From contig JAHCHE010000003.1 in the NCBI GenBank assembly GCA_026129905.1, forward strand, positions 1 through 64,000: a stretch of DNA of 64,000 nt, written 5' to 3'. The DNA comes from Bryobacteraceae bacterium. Lineage in GTDB: Bacteria; Acidobacteriota; Terriglobia; Bryobacterales; Bryobacteraceae. The translations under genes and the position numbers were made by a program. Position 1 is the first letter of the stretch. The number at the start of each line of letters is the position of its first letter. Positions 44,839 through 53,669 of the stretch are shown here, in pieces. Under the pieces are notes generated by a model, which ran no database searches, had not been told where the DNA came from, and was given only the letters and a program-made list of their open reading frames with translations.

Positions 44839-45920
44839 TCACTGATTTGCCGGCACAAGAGTCCACACGAGCGGCAGACGATCCCGTCCCAATTGCGGCT
44901 TGCGCCTGGGCGGGAACGTCTCTGGCGGCAGAAACGGGGCCAGCCATGGCCCGGTCAGGTCCCGCGCCGCAACCCAACGCGCGATTGCGCGGCTGACCTC
45001 CTCCTCTTCGCGAACGATCCGCAGCGCCGGATCCGCGAACGGCGTAGTCAACAGCTCGGTATTAAACGCTCGGACGAGTTCGAATCCCGATTGGCGCATG
45101 AGTCGGTTCAGCGAGTCGAGCGTGTAGCCGTAGAGATACGGAAATCCGAGCAGGTTGTTGTACCGGAGCGCGGCGCGTGGGATGCCGGAGCGGCCGTTCC
45201 GCCTCCGCTGGTGCCGGTAGAAAGCGGCATTCGGGACGCGGATCACCAGCAGGCCCCGGCCCTTCAACGCCTGGTGAACAGCCCGGAGGGTATGCGCGGG
45301 GTCGGGAATCTGTTCGAAGCAGTTCCACACGAACTCGGCGTCCAGCCCTCCCGGGGGCGGACGGAATTCCTCCGGCATCTGCCGGCGAACCGCGAAGCCC
45401 ATCCGGCGGACAAACTCGGATGTGTGTCTGCCGACGTCCTGCCCCACCGCGCGCCAGTTCCACTCCTCCGACGCCTGGAGAAAGCCGCCGAGGTGACTGC
45501 CGATCTCCAGTACGGAGCTGCCGTGAGCGAGCATCGCCCGGTACGCCGGGGCCTTGCGGCGAAAAGCTTCCACATACCGGGGAAAGAGCATGCCCATCAG
45601 ATCGGGATCGTTTTGAATCGTCCGCGTATGAATTTGCGTCGAGGGTGTCCCTCTCCTCCCGCATCACCAGGCGGCAGCCGGCGCTCTCGGGACAGCGGCG
45701 CGGGCGCTCCGTGCATGAACTCCGTCAAATCCTTCAACTCGGCCGGATCGGCCGTTCTCCCCAACCGCGAAAAGACAAACCGTTGTTGTTCCTCCAGTTC
45801 GCGCCGGATTTCGCACCCCTCCGGACATTCGAGGGCGCCGCAGCGTAATTCGCTCAGAGTGGATTGTGTATCCAGCGGTTTGGTGCCATTGAATGCCATT
45901 TGACAAATGGTATACCCCAT
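44839..45920 (-). pseudogene. SAM-dependent methyltransferase gene with two frameshifts
   Basis: The product needs three frames. Frame 1 (from 45920 or the ATG at 45899) gives a zinc-type cysteine region and LTEFMHGAPAPLS. Near 45690 the sense passes to a second frame (RCPESAGCRLVMREERDTLD) and near 45625 to a third (TIQNDPDLMGMLFPRYVEAFRRKAP), which continues to 44839 with the Methyltransf_23 core VLEIGSHLGGFLQASEEW and FVWNCFEQIPDP. Both steps have the same sense (one extra base or two lost). A real pseudogene or assembly error; the 3' 252 codons alone would make a truncated protein. Confidence 0.7.
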
Positions 45921-45930
45921 ATGACAATGG
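45896..45930. promoter_or_regulatory. duplicated operator of the vapBC-like module
   Basis: Two similar sites, CCATTTGACAAATGG (45896-45910; perfect CCATTT / AAATGG dyad) and CCATATGACAATGG (45917-45930), begin exactly 21 bp apart, two helical turns. They cover the -35 and -10 boxes of the antitoxin gene, as expected for autorepression by an AbrB/VapB-VapC complex. Confidence 0.55.
45900..45928 (+). promoter_or_regulatory. promoter of the vapBC-like operon
   Basis: Consensus TTGACA -35 (45900-45905), 17-bp spacer, GACAAT -10 (45923-45928). A start seven bases on would fall at or next to the antitoxin ATG (45935), and no ribosome site precedes that ATG, so the mRNA is probably leaderless. Confidence 0.6.
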
Positions 45931-45934
45931 CATT

Positions 45935-46210
45935 ATGAGACGGGTAGTCACGCTTGACAAGGCGGGTCGCATTGTCCTCCCCAAGCCTGTACGGGATGAA
46001 TTGCGCCTACGCCCGGGCGACTCCCTCGACCTGTCCCTGGAGGGCGAGAAAGTGATGCTGTTGCCTCGGCGCAGCTTATCGCCACTGCGAAAGAAGCAGG
46101 GCGTCTGGGTTTTCAGTACCGGCAAGCCCATGATCGCTGACGAAACGGCGGAAACCCTCCGTAGAATCCGTGAGCAGCGCGACCGCCACAACGCCGGGGC
46201 GTTCAGGTGA
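45935..46210 (+). CDS. AbrB-type antitoxin (91 aa)
   Basis: Start ATG 45935, not the in-frame ATG at 45893, which lies in the promoter. Swapped-hairpin AbrB/VapB/MazE domain: RRVVTLDKAGRIVLPKPVRDELRLRPGDSLDLSLEG. The C-terminal helix would wrap the toxin. Its stop overlaps the toxin's GTG start (GTGA), keeping production coupled. Confidence 0.88.
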   Translation: MRRVVTLDKAGRIVLPKPVRDELRLRPGDSLDLSLEGEKVMLLPRRSLSPLRKKQGVWVFSTGKPMIADETAETLRRIREQRDRHNAGAFR

Positions 46211-46644
46211 AGGATTTTCTTGATACCTCCGTCCTGGTGGCGGCATTCTACGTCGACCATCCAAGCCATCAGCCGAGCTTCGATCTCTTCATCCGCTGTA
46301 ACAAGATCGAAGCCTGCTGCGCCATGCACAGCCTCGCCGAGGTCTACGCCACGCTCACCGGCATGCCGGCGCCGCGGCGGGCCGGCGGCGACCAAGCCCT
46401 TCTGTTCATATCCAATATCCGCGAACGATTGACGCTAGTGGCCCTGGATGAGCAGGAGTATTCTTATGCGCTCGAATCGTCCGCCGCGGCGGGTTTACAC
46501 GGCGGCGCCATCTATGACGCAGTTCTCGGGCATTGCGCGCTCAAAGCCGGTGCGGAGACGGTATACACTTGGAACACCAAGGACTTTTTGCGTCTGCCCC
46601 AGGCCATAGCGGCGCGCGTGAAGCGGCCCGATGCGGCGGCTTGA
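46207..46644 (+). CDS. PIN-domain toxin, VapC type (145 aa)
   Basis: GTG start inside the antitoxin stop. PIN-domain acidic residues: Asp6 region in FLDTSVLVAAF, Glu in HSLAEVYATL, Asp in GAIYDAVLGH, and Asp in WNTKDFLRL. A ribonuclease that cleaves RNA unless bound by the antitoxin. Appears intact, unlike the TA relics further right. Confidence 0.88.
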   Translation: MKDFLDTSVLVAAFYVDHPSHQPSFDLFIRCNKIEACCAMHSLAEVYATLTGMPAPRRAGGDQALLFISNIRERLTLVALDEQEYSYALESSAAAGLHGGAIYDAVLGHCALKAGAETVYTWNTKDFLRLPQAIAARVKRPDAAA

Positions 46645-46762
46645 ACGGACGCCGAGCGGCTCCTATGGTAGGAAGTACCCCCGCCGGGGGCGAGGCTGCG
46701 GCCAAGAGAAAACAGCCTCCCTATGGCGAACGGCCGCGGCGGGCGGTTCACCGGCGATGCTG

Positions 46763-46771
46763 TGATACACT
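46763..46771 (+). promoter_or_regulatory. extended -10 (TGA-TACACT) of the mannonate dehydratase operon
   Basis: TG at 46763-46764 and TACACT at 46766-46771, about 25 bp before the predicted start region of the 46,803 gene, whose AAAGGAG ribosome site begins about 15 bases before the ATG. A CCCCC-GCC-GGGGG hairpin lies about 70 bp upstream. Confidence 0.4.
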
Positions 46772-46802
46772 CAACCGCATTACCCAAAAGGAGCGAGCGG
46801 GA

Positions 46803-47888
46803 ATGAAACGGAGAGGATTTTTGTCGGTCGCCGGAGCGGTCGCCGCTGTGGGAACGCCGTCGTTGAGGGCCGCCCCGGACAGCAAGCCGGTTCTGATGCG
46901 CCTCGGGTGTCAGAGCGGGCCCACGGACGACAAGCGGCTCCAGTTCTTCAAGCGCCATGCCGTGGATCACATCTGCGGCTACCCCGACGCCGAGCGCACC
47001 CAGGAGCGCTACACCGTCGAGGACCTGTCCCGGCTGAAGGAGCGCTGCGAAAACCACGGCGTCAGCCTCGACATGGTGCCCGCGCCCTTCCTGTCCTCCA
47101 GCCACATCGACCGCGAGAAGCGCGGCGCCATCATGCTCGCCCAGGACCCCGAGCGCGACCGCGACATCGAGGATATCCAGGAATCCATCCGCGCCTGCGC
47201 CAAGGTCGGCATCCCCTCGATGAAGTACAACATGAGCATCCTCGGCGTCCTGCGCACCGAGGGGACGCCCGGACGCGGCGGCACGACGCTCAGCACCTGG
47301 CGCCTCGCCGAAGCCGTCCCGAAGACGCCGCTGACGCGCGCCGGCCGCGTCGACGCCGACATGTTCTGGGAGCGCATCGCCTACTTCCTCGACCGCGTCA
47401 TCCCCGTCGCCGCGGAGTACAAAGTCCGCATGGCGTGCCATCCCCACGACCCCGGCGTGCCGCCGGAAGGCTACCAGGGCGTGGACCGGGTGCTCGGAAC
47501 CGTCGACGGCCTCAAGAAGTTCGTCACCATTCAGGAGAGCCCTTACCACGGCATCAACTTTTGCCAGGGCACCGTTTCCGAAATGCTCCAGGACCCGGGC
47601 AAGGAAATCTTCGACGTCATCCGCTATTTTGGATCGCGGAACAAGATTTTCAACGTCCATTTCCGGAATATCCGCGGAAAACGCGACGATTTCCAGGAGG
47701 TATTTCCCGACGAAGGCGATATCGACTTCCTCCAGGCGGCGCTGACGTACAAGGAAATCGGCTACCCCTACATGCTCATGCCGGACCACGTCCCGCGCCA
47801 CCCCGACGACCCCCGCGGCGATCAGGCGTTCGCCTTCTGCTACGGCTACATCAGGGCCGTCCTCCAGGCTGTGGAACGCATGAGATGA
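46803..47888 (+). CDS. mannonate dehydratase-like protein, Tat-exported type (361 aa)
   Basis: Starts with a twin-arginine-like signal (KRRGFLSVAGAVAAVG). The UxuA-like barrel has SMKYNMSILGVLRTEG, MACHPHDPGVPPEGYQGVDRVLG, NFCQGTVSEM and NVHFRNIRG, with the His/Cys/Asp/His residues typical of the Mn-site. UxuA normally is cytosolic and dehydrates D-mannonate; an exported relative may have another substrate. Coupled to the next gene by ATGA overlap. Confidence 0.8.
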   Translation: MKRRGFLSVAGAVAAVGTPSLRAAPDSKPVLMRLGCQSGPTDDKRLQFFKRHAVDHICGYPDAERTQERYTVEDLSRLKERCENHGVSLDMVPAPFLSSSHIDREKRGAIMLAQDPERDRDIEDIQESIRACAKVGIPSMKYNMSILGVLRTEGTPGRGGTTLSTWRLAEAVPKTPLTRAGRVDADMFWERIAYFLDRVIPVAAEYKVRMACHPHDPGVPPEGYQGVDRVLGTVDGLKKFVTIQESPYHGINFCQGTVSEMLQDPGKEIFDVIRYFGSRNKIFNVHFRNIRGKRDDFQEVFPDEGDIDFLQAALTYKEIGYPYMLMPDHVPRHPDDPRGDQAFAFCYGYIRAVLQAVERMR

Positions 47889-48862
47889 AACGCCGGGACT
47901 TTCTCGGTACTCTCGGCGCGGCGGCCGTCGCGCCGGCCGACCCAAAGCCCGAGCCGCGCCTCGTCTCCGTCAGGAAGATCTGGGACGGAGGCCCCCACAA
48001 CGCCTTTACCGATCTGGTCCGCTTCCAGTCGCGCTGGTATTGCTGTTTCCGCGAGGCCGAAGATCACGTCGGCGGCGACGGCAAGCTCCGCGTCCTGGTC
48101 TCAACCGACGGCGACGCCTGGAAGTCCGCCGCGCTGGTCGCGGAGACCGGAGTGGACCTCCGCGATCCGAAGTTCTCCAATACGCCGGACGGCCGGCTGA
48201 TGATGCTGGCCGGCGGCAGCGTCTACGAGGGCAAGACGTTCAAGGGGCGCCAGCCGCGCGTCGCCTTCTCCAGCGATGGCGCCGAGTGGAGCCGGCCTCA
48301 GCGCATTCTGGCCGAAGGCGACTGGCTCTGGCGCGCCACCTGGCACGGCGGCAGGGCCTACGGCGTTTCGTACCTCGGCTGGGGAACGGAGCCGCGCAAC
48401 GGCCACCTTTACTCCAGCGAGGACGGCCTCCAGTGGCGGCACGAAGTCCACTGGGACGTCCCCGGCGTCTCCGAGGTCACCCTGCGCGTCATGCATGACG
48501 GCGAGATGATCGCCCTGGCCCGGCGCGAACTCGATACCCGAAACGGCTGGATCGGCGTCAGCAAGCCCCCCTACAAACAGTGGACGTGGCGCGACGCCGG
48601 CCACCGCCTCGGCGGGCCGAATTTCATCCGGTTGCCCAACGGCGACCTGTGGGCGGGCAGCCGCTCGCACCTGAAGAGCGCGCCGGAAACCGTGCTGGCC
48701 CGCATGACGCGCGACAGCTACCAGCCGGCCCTCTCGCTGCCGAGCGGCGGCGACAACAGCTATCCGGGGCTCTTCTGGCATGACAACCTGCTCTGGATCA
48801 GCTACTATTCGTCCCACGAAGGGAAAACCAGCATCTACCTGGCCAAGGTGAAGCTCGGGTAA
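47885..48862 (+). CDS. sialidase-like beta-propeller protein, Tat signal (325 aa)
   Basis: Begins with a Tat-like signal (KRRDFLGTLGAAAVAP). Asp-box-like and propeller strands (LVSTDGDAWKSAALV, AFSSDGAEWSRPQRIL, LYSSEDGLQWRHEV) fit a sialidase/BNR-fold exo-hydrolase or lectin. Overlaps the upstream gene by four bases. Exact substrate cannot be told. Confidence 0.75.
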   Translation: MKRRDFLGTLGAAAVAPADPKPEPRLVSVRKIWDGGPHNAFTDLVRFQSRWYCCFREAEDHVGGDGKLRVLVSTDGDAWKSAALVAETGVDLRDPKFSNTPDGRLMMLAGGSVYEGKTFKGRQPRVAFSSDGAEWSRPQRILAEGDWLWRATWHGGRAYGVSYLGWGTEPRNGHLYSSEDGLQWRHEVHWDVPGVSEVTLRVMHDGEMIALARRELDTRNGWIGVSKPPYKQWTWRDAGHRLGGPNFIRLPNGDLWAGSRSHLKSAPETVLARMTRDSYQPALSLPSGGDNSYPGLFWHDNLLWISYYSSHEGKTSIYLAKVKLG

Positions 48863-48874
48863 CGGCGCGGCATC

Positions 48875-49681
48875 ATGAACGGCGACAAACTGAAGTACCG
48901 ATACGACCACCACACGTGGCCCGAGATGAAGGAAGTCATCGCGCGGCAGCCGGTCTGCGTTCTGCCGATCGGCTCCGTGGAGGACCACGGCCATCATCTT
49001 CCGCTCGACGTCGACAACTTCCTGATTACCTCGATCTGCGAAGAAGCGGCGCGTCGCATTCCGGACGAAACGCTGCTGCTGCCGCCGATCCCCTATGGTT
49101 TCGAGGATCACCACATGAGCTTCCCGGGCACCGTCACCGTCAAGGCGGAACACCTGGAAGCGTTCGTCCTCGACATCACGCTCAGCCTCGCGCACCACGG
49201 CTTCCGCAAAATCCTGATCGCGGACGGGCACGGCAGCAACATGCCGATCCTCGACCTGGCGGCGCGCAAGACCATCATCCAATCCGACGCCCTCTGCGCC
49301 TGCTTCATCTGGCCTTCGCTGATTTCCGACCTGGTGAAGCAGACCCGGGAAGGCCCGGCCCCCGGCGGCATGTCGCACGCCTGCGAACTCGAGACCTCCG
49401 TCTACCTCCACCTGAACGCCGCCGCGGTGCAGATGGACAAGGCGCGCAAGGAGATCGGCTTTCACAAGTCGAATTACTACTGGCACGACCTGATCGCCGG
49501 CCCGAAGGTGCGCATGATGGAGTGGTGGAGCCGCATCTCCAAGACCGGCGTCATCGGCGACCCCACCGTCGCCACTGCCGAAAAAGGCAAGCTCTGGTTC
49601 GACGCCAGCGTCCAGGCGCTGATCGAGTTCATCCGCGAATTCCGCGGCTTCGAGATCCGCGAGAAACTGGATCTCCACTGA
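48875..49681 (+). CDS. creatininase-family amidohydrolase (268 aa)
   Basis: Metal-binding motifs in order: Glu/His/Asp in SVEDHGHHLPLDVDNF, ADGHGSNMP and CELETSVYLH. Family members hydrolyse creatinine, formamides or lactams such as mycofactocin precursors. No signal peptide, so cytosolic. Twelve bases after the propeller gene and presumably co-transcribed. Confidence 0.87.
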   Translation: MNGDKLKYRYDHHTWPEMKEVIARQPVCVLPIGSVEDHGHHLPLDVDNFLITSICEEAARRIPDETLLLPPIPYGFEDHHMSFPGTVTVKAEHLEAFVLDITLSLAHHGFRKILIADGHGSNMPILDLAARKTIIQSDALCACFIWPSLISDLVKQTREGPAPGGMSHACELETSVYLHLNAAAVQMDKARKEIGFHKSNYYWHDLIAGPKVRMMEWWSRISKTGVIGDPTVATAEKGKLWFDASVQALIEFIREFRGFEIREKLDLH

Positions 49682-49743
49682 TCAGCCTTCGACCGCGAAC
49701 GGCGCCGACATTCCCTTGTGGGGCGGCCTCTCAGGCAGGCTGC

Positions 49744-49762
49744 GCGGGACTCCCAGTCCCGC
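49744..49762. repeat. small GC-rich hairpin
   Basis: GCGGGACT / AGTCCCGC with a CCC loop, in the gap after the creatininase gene. No T tract. Looks like a REP-type element or weak terminator. Confidence 0.4.
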
Positions 49763-49783
49763 CACTGGAGTTACTACATTTGT

Positions 49784-49951
49784 TCAAGCGGCGGCAGCCT
49801 TGGTGAGTCCGCGATCGGTGGTTCGGAGATCGAATTTCTGGACCAGTTCGGGATGATCCACCATCTCTTGAGGCAGCGAGGCGATTAGCCTAGCCTGGAT
49901 CGAGGCAGGAGGGCCGGTGGCCTTGGCCGCCGTGGTGCGGTTGTGTTCGAG
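49784..49951 (-). other. short coding remnant next to the ADOP permease gene
   Basis: In-frame reading on the minus strand gives an approximately 55-residue tail (LEHNRTTAAKATGPPASIQA then RLIASLPQEMVDHPELVQKF) ending RTTDRGLTKAAAA and a stop at 49784. It looks like a protein C-terminus but no start or family is visible, and it abuts the permease stop (49953). Possibly the relic of a gene displaced by the permease. Confidence 0.3.
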
Positions 49952-49952
49952 G

Positions 49953-52619
49953 TCACTCGCATCGGAGCGTCTTCATCGGGTCGACGTGGATGGCGCGCCT
50001 CGTCGGAGCCCAACAGGCGAGGAGAGCCACGCCGATGAACAGCATCGCGACCGCGATCAGCGTCGCCGGGTCGTTCGGCTCCACTTCGTACAAGAAGGAC
50101 CGCAGCACTCGCGAGAATGCGAGCGCCCCGGCCAGACCCGCCGCTACGCCGCCCGCGATCAGACGGAGGCCGTCGGAAAGGATGAGTGTCCGTATATCGC
50201 GTCGCTCGGCGCCGATCGCGGTGCGGATGGCGATCTCGTGGCGGCGCGAGGCCACCGAGAGCGACAGCACCCCGTAGATGCCGACCAGGGTCAGCAGGCA
50301 GCCCACCATCGAGAAACCAACCAGCAGTCGCATGGCGAAGGTGCGGCCGGCGAGGGAGTCGTCGCGGATCTGGTCGAAGGTCTTGATGTGCTCGACGGCG
50401 GCATGGGGGTTGACCTCGCGCAGTGCGGACTGGACAGCGGAAGCCATCGAGAGCGGCTCGGCCTCGGTGCGAATGAGGAGGTGCTTGGAGTAGGCGGAGT
50501 ACTGCCAAAAGGAACCGTAGATCTCGGGGGTTGCGCGTCGCGTCAGGTCGTCGGTGCGGCCGTTTGCCACGACGCCGACGATTGTATTATGCGGCTCCTT
50601 GGGTCCGCGCAGCCAAACCTTTTTGCCGAGCGCCTCGGTATTGGGAAAGTAGCGGTCGGCGAAAGCCTGGTTGACGATGGCGACCGGCGGCGCCTGGTCG
50701 ACATCGTTCGAGCGGAAGTCGCGGCCCTCGAGGAGCGGCAGGCCGAGCATTTCGAAGTAGCCCGGCGTGACGGAGCGAAGAGGAAGCTCGGTCGCCTCAC
50801 TCGCGCGCACGGGAACCGGCTGGCCTTCGATGATGACGCGCATGGGCCAGTTGTTGCCGGTGAGCGGAACGCCCCAGGCATAGGCGGCGCGCTGGACGCC
50901 GGGCAGTGCCTGTACGCGCTCCAAGGAGCGCCGATGAAAGTCGGCCCCGCTCCTCTGGACCGAAGTGACGCTCATGGTGAGGATGCGCGATGTGTCGTAG
51001 CCGGAGGGCGCGTTCGCAATGTTGATCATGGTGCGAATGAGCAGGCCGGCGCCGGCCAGCAGGACGAGCGTTAGAGCGGCCTGAGCCATTGTGACCGCTC
51101 GCAGCAGCCGGCGCTCGCCGCGGCCGACGGTGGATTTGGGTCCCGCGCCCTTCAGCGCTTCGTTTGGATCGAGGCGAGAGGCGCGCCATGCGGGGAAGAG
51201 GCCGGCGAGCGTAGCGGCGATGAGAGCAAGGCCAAGTCCGAAAAGCAGTACGGGCCAGCCAGTGGTGACGGCGTCGAGTCGCGGGATGGCGTGTCCGCCG
51301 ATCGACTGGAATGCCCGCACCGCGCCGAACGCGAGTCCCGCTCCGAGTGCTCCGCCGGCAAGAGCGAGCAACAGGCTTTCAGTGGATGCCTGGCGGAAGA
51401 GCCCCGCTCGGCCGACCCCGAGGGCGGCTCGCATGGCGTACTCCTGCTGGCGTCCGAGGCCACGCAGGAAAAGCAAGGCAGCGGCGTTGCCGCAGGCGAT
51501 CAACAGCACCAGAGCGGCGGACCCGAACAGCGGGAGGAGGATACGCTCGCCGTCGCGATTGTACTCGGAGGTGAGCGATTGGACGTTGGGCGTGAAGCCG
51601 GCGAAGTCGCGATCGGCTTGGGCTTGTCGCTCGGCGAGGAGGGCGAGCTCGGCTTGCGCCTGCTCGGGTGTGACGCCGGGGGCCAGGCGGCCGACGACAT
51701 TCCATCGCGGGCGTTTGAGTTCCGCGGCGTCGGATCCAGGGCTGAAGGGCGCCCAGATGTCCACGAGCGCGTTCACGTCATAGTTTGGCTCCTGCGCAAC
51801 GTTGGGAGCCGGTAAGAAACGAACGCCGGGCGGCATTACGCCAACGATCTCCAACGGAGCGTCCTCGCGGCTGACGCGAACCCTTTGACCGAGGATGTTG
51901 GGGTCGCCGCCGAACCTGCGCTGCCACAGCTCATAGCCGATCATGAGAACCGGGGCGGCGGAGGGAGTGGTGTCCGAAGCCACGAACTTGCGGCCGAGCG
52001 CCGGTTCGAGTCCAACGACAGAGAAGTATTCCGGCGTGACCGCCATCGCCTCGAAGGATTCCACGCGATCCGGCAAGATCAGGAAGTTGAACATCCAGCG
52101 GTAGGCGGCGATCGACTGGACGGACTTCGCCTCGCGCTGCCACTCCATCCATTGCGCCGCGGGCCAAGGCCGCGGGCTCTCCTGCTGCTGGCCGTCTGTG
52201 CGAGCGGAGGGGATGAGGATAAGCTGCTCCGGGTCCTGATAGGGCGGCGGCGTGAGCAGGACTCCCTGGATCAGGCTGAAGACAGCCGCGGTCGCGCCGA
52301 TGCCGAGCGCGAGCGTCAGCGCGGTCACCGCAACGAAACTCGGCGCGCGGCCGAGCGTGCGGACGGCTATGCGGAAGTCGCGCGCCCCCGTCTCGATCCA
52401 ACGCACGCTCCTCCGGTCCCGATGCTCTTCCTTCATCTGTTCGATTCCCCCGAATCTCCGCCGCGCCGCCCACTGAGCCTCTTCGGCCGACAATCCCGCT
52501 TTCCGCGCATCTCTTTCCGCCATCTCCAGGTGCGCCTCGACCTCAGCTTCCAACTCCCGATCCAGCCGCCGTCCCCGCGCCAGCGCCAGGACACGTTCGA
52601 TCCGCCCACGCCACCTCAT
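49953..52619 (-). CDS. ADOP-type ABC permease, MacB/FtsX family (888 aa)
   Basis: ATG 52619 overlaps the PadR stop (ATGA) and has GGAGG upstream. Two FtsX-type permease modules: N-terminal helix near residue 75 (FVAVTALTLALGIGATAAVFSLIQ), MacB periplasmic domain (PGVRFLPAPNV), then helices near 390, 440, 480, and again near 790, 840 and 880 with the MacB-type ENDING WAPTRRAIHVDPMKTLRCE pattern. The acidobacterial duplicated orphan permease family has no own ATPase and is usually preceded by a PadR regulator, as here. Confidence 0.9.
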   Translation of the reverse strand: MRWRGRIERVLALARGRRLDRELEAEVEAHLEMAERDARKAGLSAEEAQWAARRRFGGIEQMKEEHRDRRSVRWIETGARDFRIAVRTLGRAPSFVAVTALTLALGIGATAAVFSLIQGVLLTPPPYQDPEQLILIPSARTDGQQQESPRPWPAAQWMEWQREAKSVQSIAAYRWMFNFLILPDRVESFEAMAVTPEYFSVVGLEPALGRKFVASDTTPSAAPVLMIGYELWQRRFGGDPNILGQRVRVSREDAPLEIVGVMPPGVRFLPAPNVAQEPNYDVNALVDIWAPFSPGSDAAELKRPRWNVVGRLAPGVTPEQAQAELALLAERQAQADRDFAGFTPNVQSLTSEYNRDGERILLPLFGSAALVLLIACGNAAALLFLRGLGRQQEYAMRAALGVGRAGLFRQASTESLLLALAGGALGAGLAFGAVRAFQSIGGHAIPRLDAVTTGWPVLLFGLGLALIAATLAGLFPAWRASRLDPNEALKGAGPKSTVGRGERRLLRAVTMAQAALTLVLLAGAGLLIRTMINIANAPSGYDTSRILTMSVTSVQRSGADFHRRSLERVQALPGVQRAAYAWGVPLTGNNWPMRVIIEGQPVPVRASEATELPLRSVTPGYFEMLGLPLLEGRDFRSNDVDQAPPVAIVNQAFADRYFPNTEALGKKVWLRGPKEPHNTIVGVVANGRTDDLTRRATPEIYGSFWQYSAYSKHLLIRTEAEPLSMASAVQSALREVNPHAAVEHIKTFDQIRDDSLAGRTFAMRLLVGFSMVGCLLTLVGIYGVLSLSVASRRHEIAIRTAIGAERRDIRTLILSDGLRLIAGGVAAGLAGALAFSRVLRSFLYEVEPNDPATLIAVAMLFIGVALLACWAPTRRAIHVDPMKTLRCE

Positions 52620-52969
52620 GGCGCCGCCTCCAGGAACCGCGCCACCAGCGCGTTGGCCTGCTCCCATTTCTGGACCTCCGTCTCAAGCTGCTTCCTGCCG
52701 GCCTTGGTCAACGAGTAAAACTTCACCTTCCGGTTCGTCTCGGAAATACCCCATTTGGTCCGAATCCAGCCTTCCTGCTCCAAGCGGATCAACGCCGGAT
52801 AGATGGCCCCCTGGCTAAGCTTCAGGGCGTCGCCCGAGACCTGCTCAATCCGCCGCGCGATGCGATAGCCATTCATCTCTCCCATCGTCTCGAGTGTTTT
52901 CAGGGCAAGGAGATCCAAGGTTCCATACGGAACATCGGTTCGTTGTCTCGACATGTCTTTTTTAGACAT
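52616..52969 (-). CDS. PadR-family regulator (about 118 aa)
   Basis: ATG 52969 or 52954; the longer start would overlap the operator. PadR winged helix: YGTLDLLALKTLETMGEMNGYRIARRIEQVSG, LSQGAIYPALIRLEQEGWIRTKWG, KVKFYSLTKAGRKQLE. Always paired with ADOP permeases in this family and probably represses the operon. Stop overlaps the permease start. Confidence 0.88.
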   Translation of the reverse strand: MSKKDMSRQRTDVPYGTLDLLALKTLETMGEMNGYRIARRIEQVSGDALKLSQGAIYPALIRLEQEGWIRTKWGISETNRKVKFYSLTKAGRKQLETEVQKWEQANALVARFLEAAP

Positions 52970-52970
52970 G
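52952..52970. promoter_or_regulatory. CATGTCT-N5-AGACATG operator of PadR
   Basis: Perfect seven-base inverted repeat around TTTTT; the nested GACATGTC octamer occurs twice (52950, 52965). It overlaps the PadR start region and lies beside a TATAGA -10-like box on the minus strand. PadR sites with ATGT/ACAT halves are usual for the family. Confidence 0.5.
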
Positions 52971-53010
52971 TCTATAATCATCAACCAACGGATGGCTGTC
53001 TGTCAATTGT

Positions 53011-53665
53011 GCGGATTTCGAGCAGGACCGCGAAACTATCCGTCAGCTCGTCCTGACCGCCTCTGAAACACGACCGCGCCTGGCGGAGAGGCTCGCCCTA
53101 CTCGGCCAAGCACTCCTCCCGCCAGCGCCACCGTCCCTCTCCCTTGCGCCGCCATTCGCTTTCGCCGAAGCGGAAGTCACCCCACACTTCGGCCGGGTAC
53201 CGCACCCGGTGGACGTGTTCGCCCGGCTCGTCAAACGGCGCCGCTCTGCTTCTCACGATCGCCTCCAGCGGCGGGCAGATGAACACCGGAATCGAAACGC
53301 GGGAGCGGGTGGAGGACGGGTTGATCACCCGGTGGGGATCGGAGCGGATCTTCCCGCCGGTGGCAATTTCGGCCAGTTCGCCGTAATGCACGCACACGGG
53401 CTCGGGAACCGGGCGCCAGCGGCCATGCTCATCCATCGTTTCCAGCCCGCCGACGTCGTCCTGAAACAGGACCGTCAGCCAACTCCAGTCGCAACGGGCG
53501 GCCACGCCGGAGCGCCCTTCGCCCGGGTGATAGCAGATCATCTTCATCAGCAGGTACGCCGGCTCTTCCACCGGCAGCCCGGCTTCCGCCAGCAGGCGGC
53601 ATCCCACGCGCGCCGTTTCATCCAGGAAGTCAAGGACCGTCTCGCGCCATCGCGCTCTCAGCGCC
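53011..53665. repeat. 655-bp duplicated segment, copy 1
   Basis: Matches 60338-60992 at a constant offset of 7327 bp at both ends I compared, without indels, with scattered substitutions. It contains the tail of a UPF0175-like gene and the 3' part of a 2OG-Fe(II) oxygenase gene. The left edge abuts the PadR promoter; the right edge abuts a shredded FRG gene. Confidence 0.75.
53098..53665 (-). pseudogene. 2OG-Fe(II) oxygenase 3' fragment, catalytic His lost
   Basis: C-terminal two-thirds of an isopenicillin-N-synthase-type oxygenase (WRETVLDFLDETARVGCRLLAEAG and DPHRVINPSSTRSRVSIPVFI). The HxD iron motif that is HCD in copy 2 is RCD here (CAT to CGT), so the iron site is broken. Upstream (53670-53946) the frame continues only into unrelated FRG-gene sequence. 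No valid start. Confidence 0.7.
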
Positions 53666-53669
53666 GACC

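Noticed and set aside
44839-45920. Programmed frameshifting in the methyltransferase gene
   Set aside because: No slippery heptamer or downstream structure seen, and there are two shifts of the same sense.
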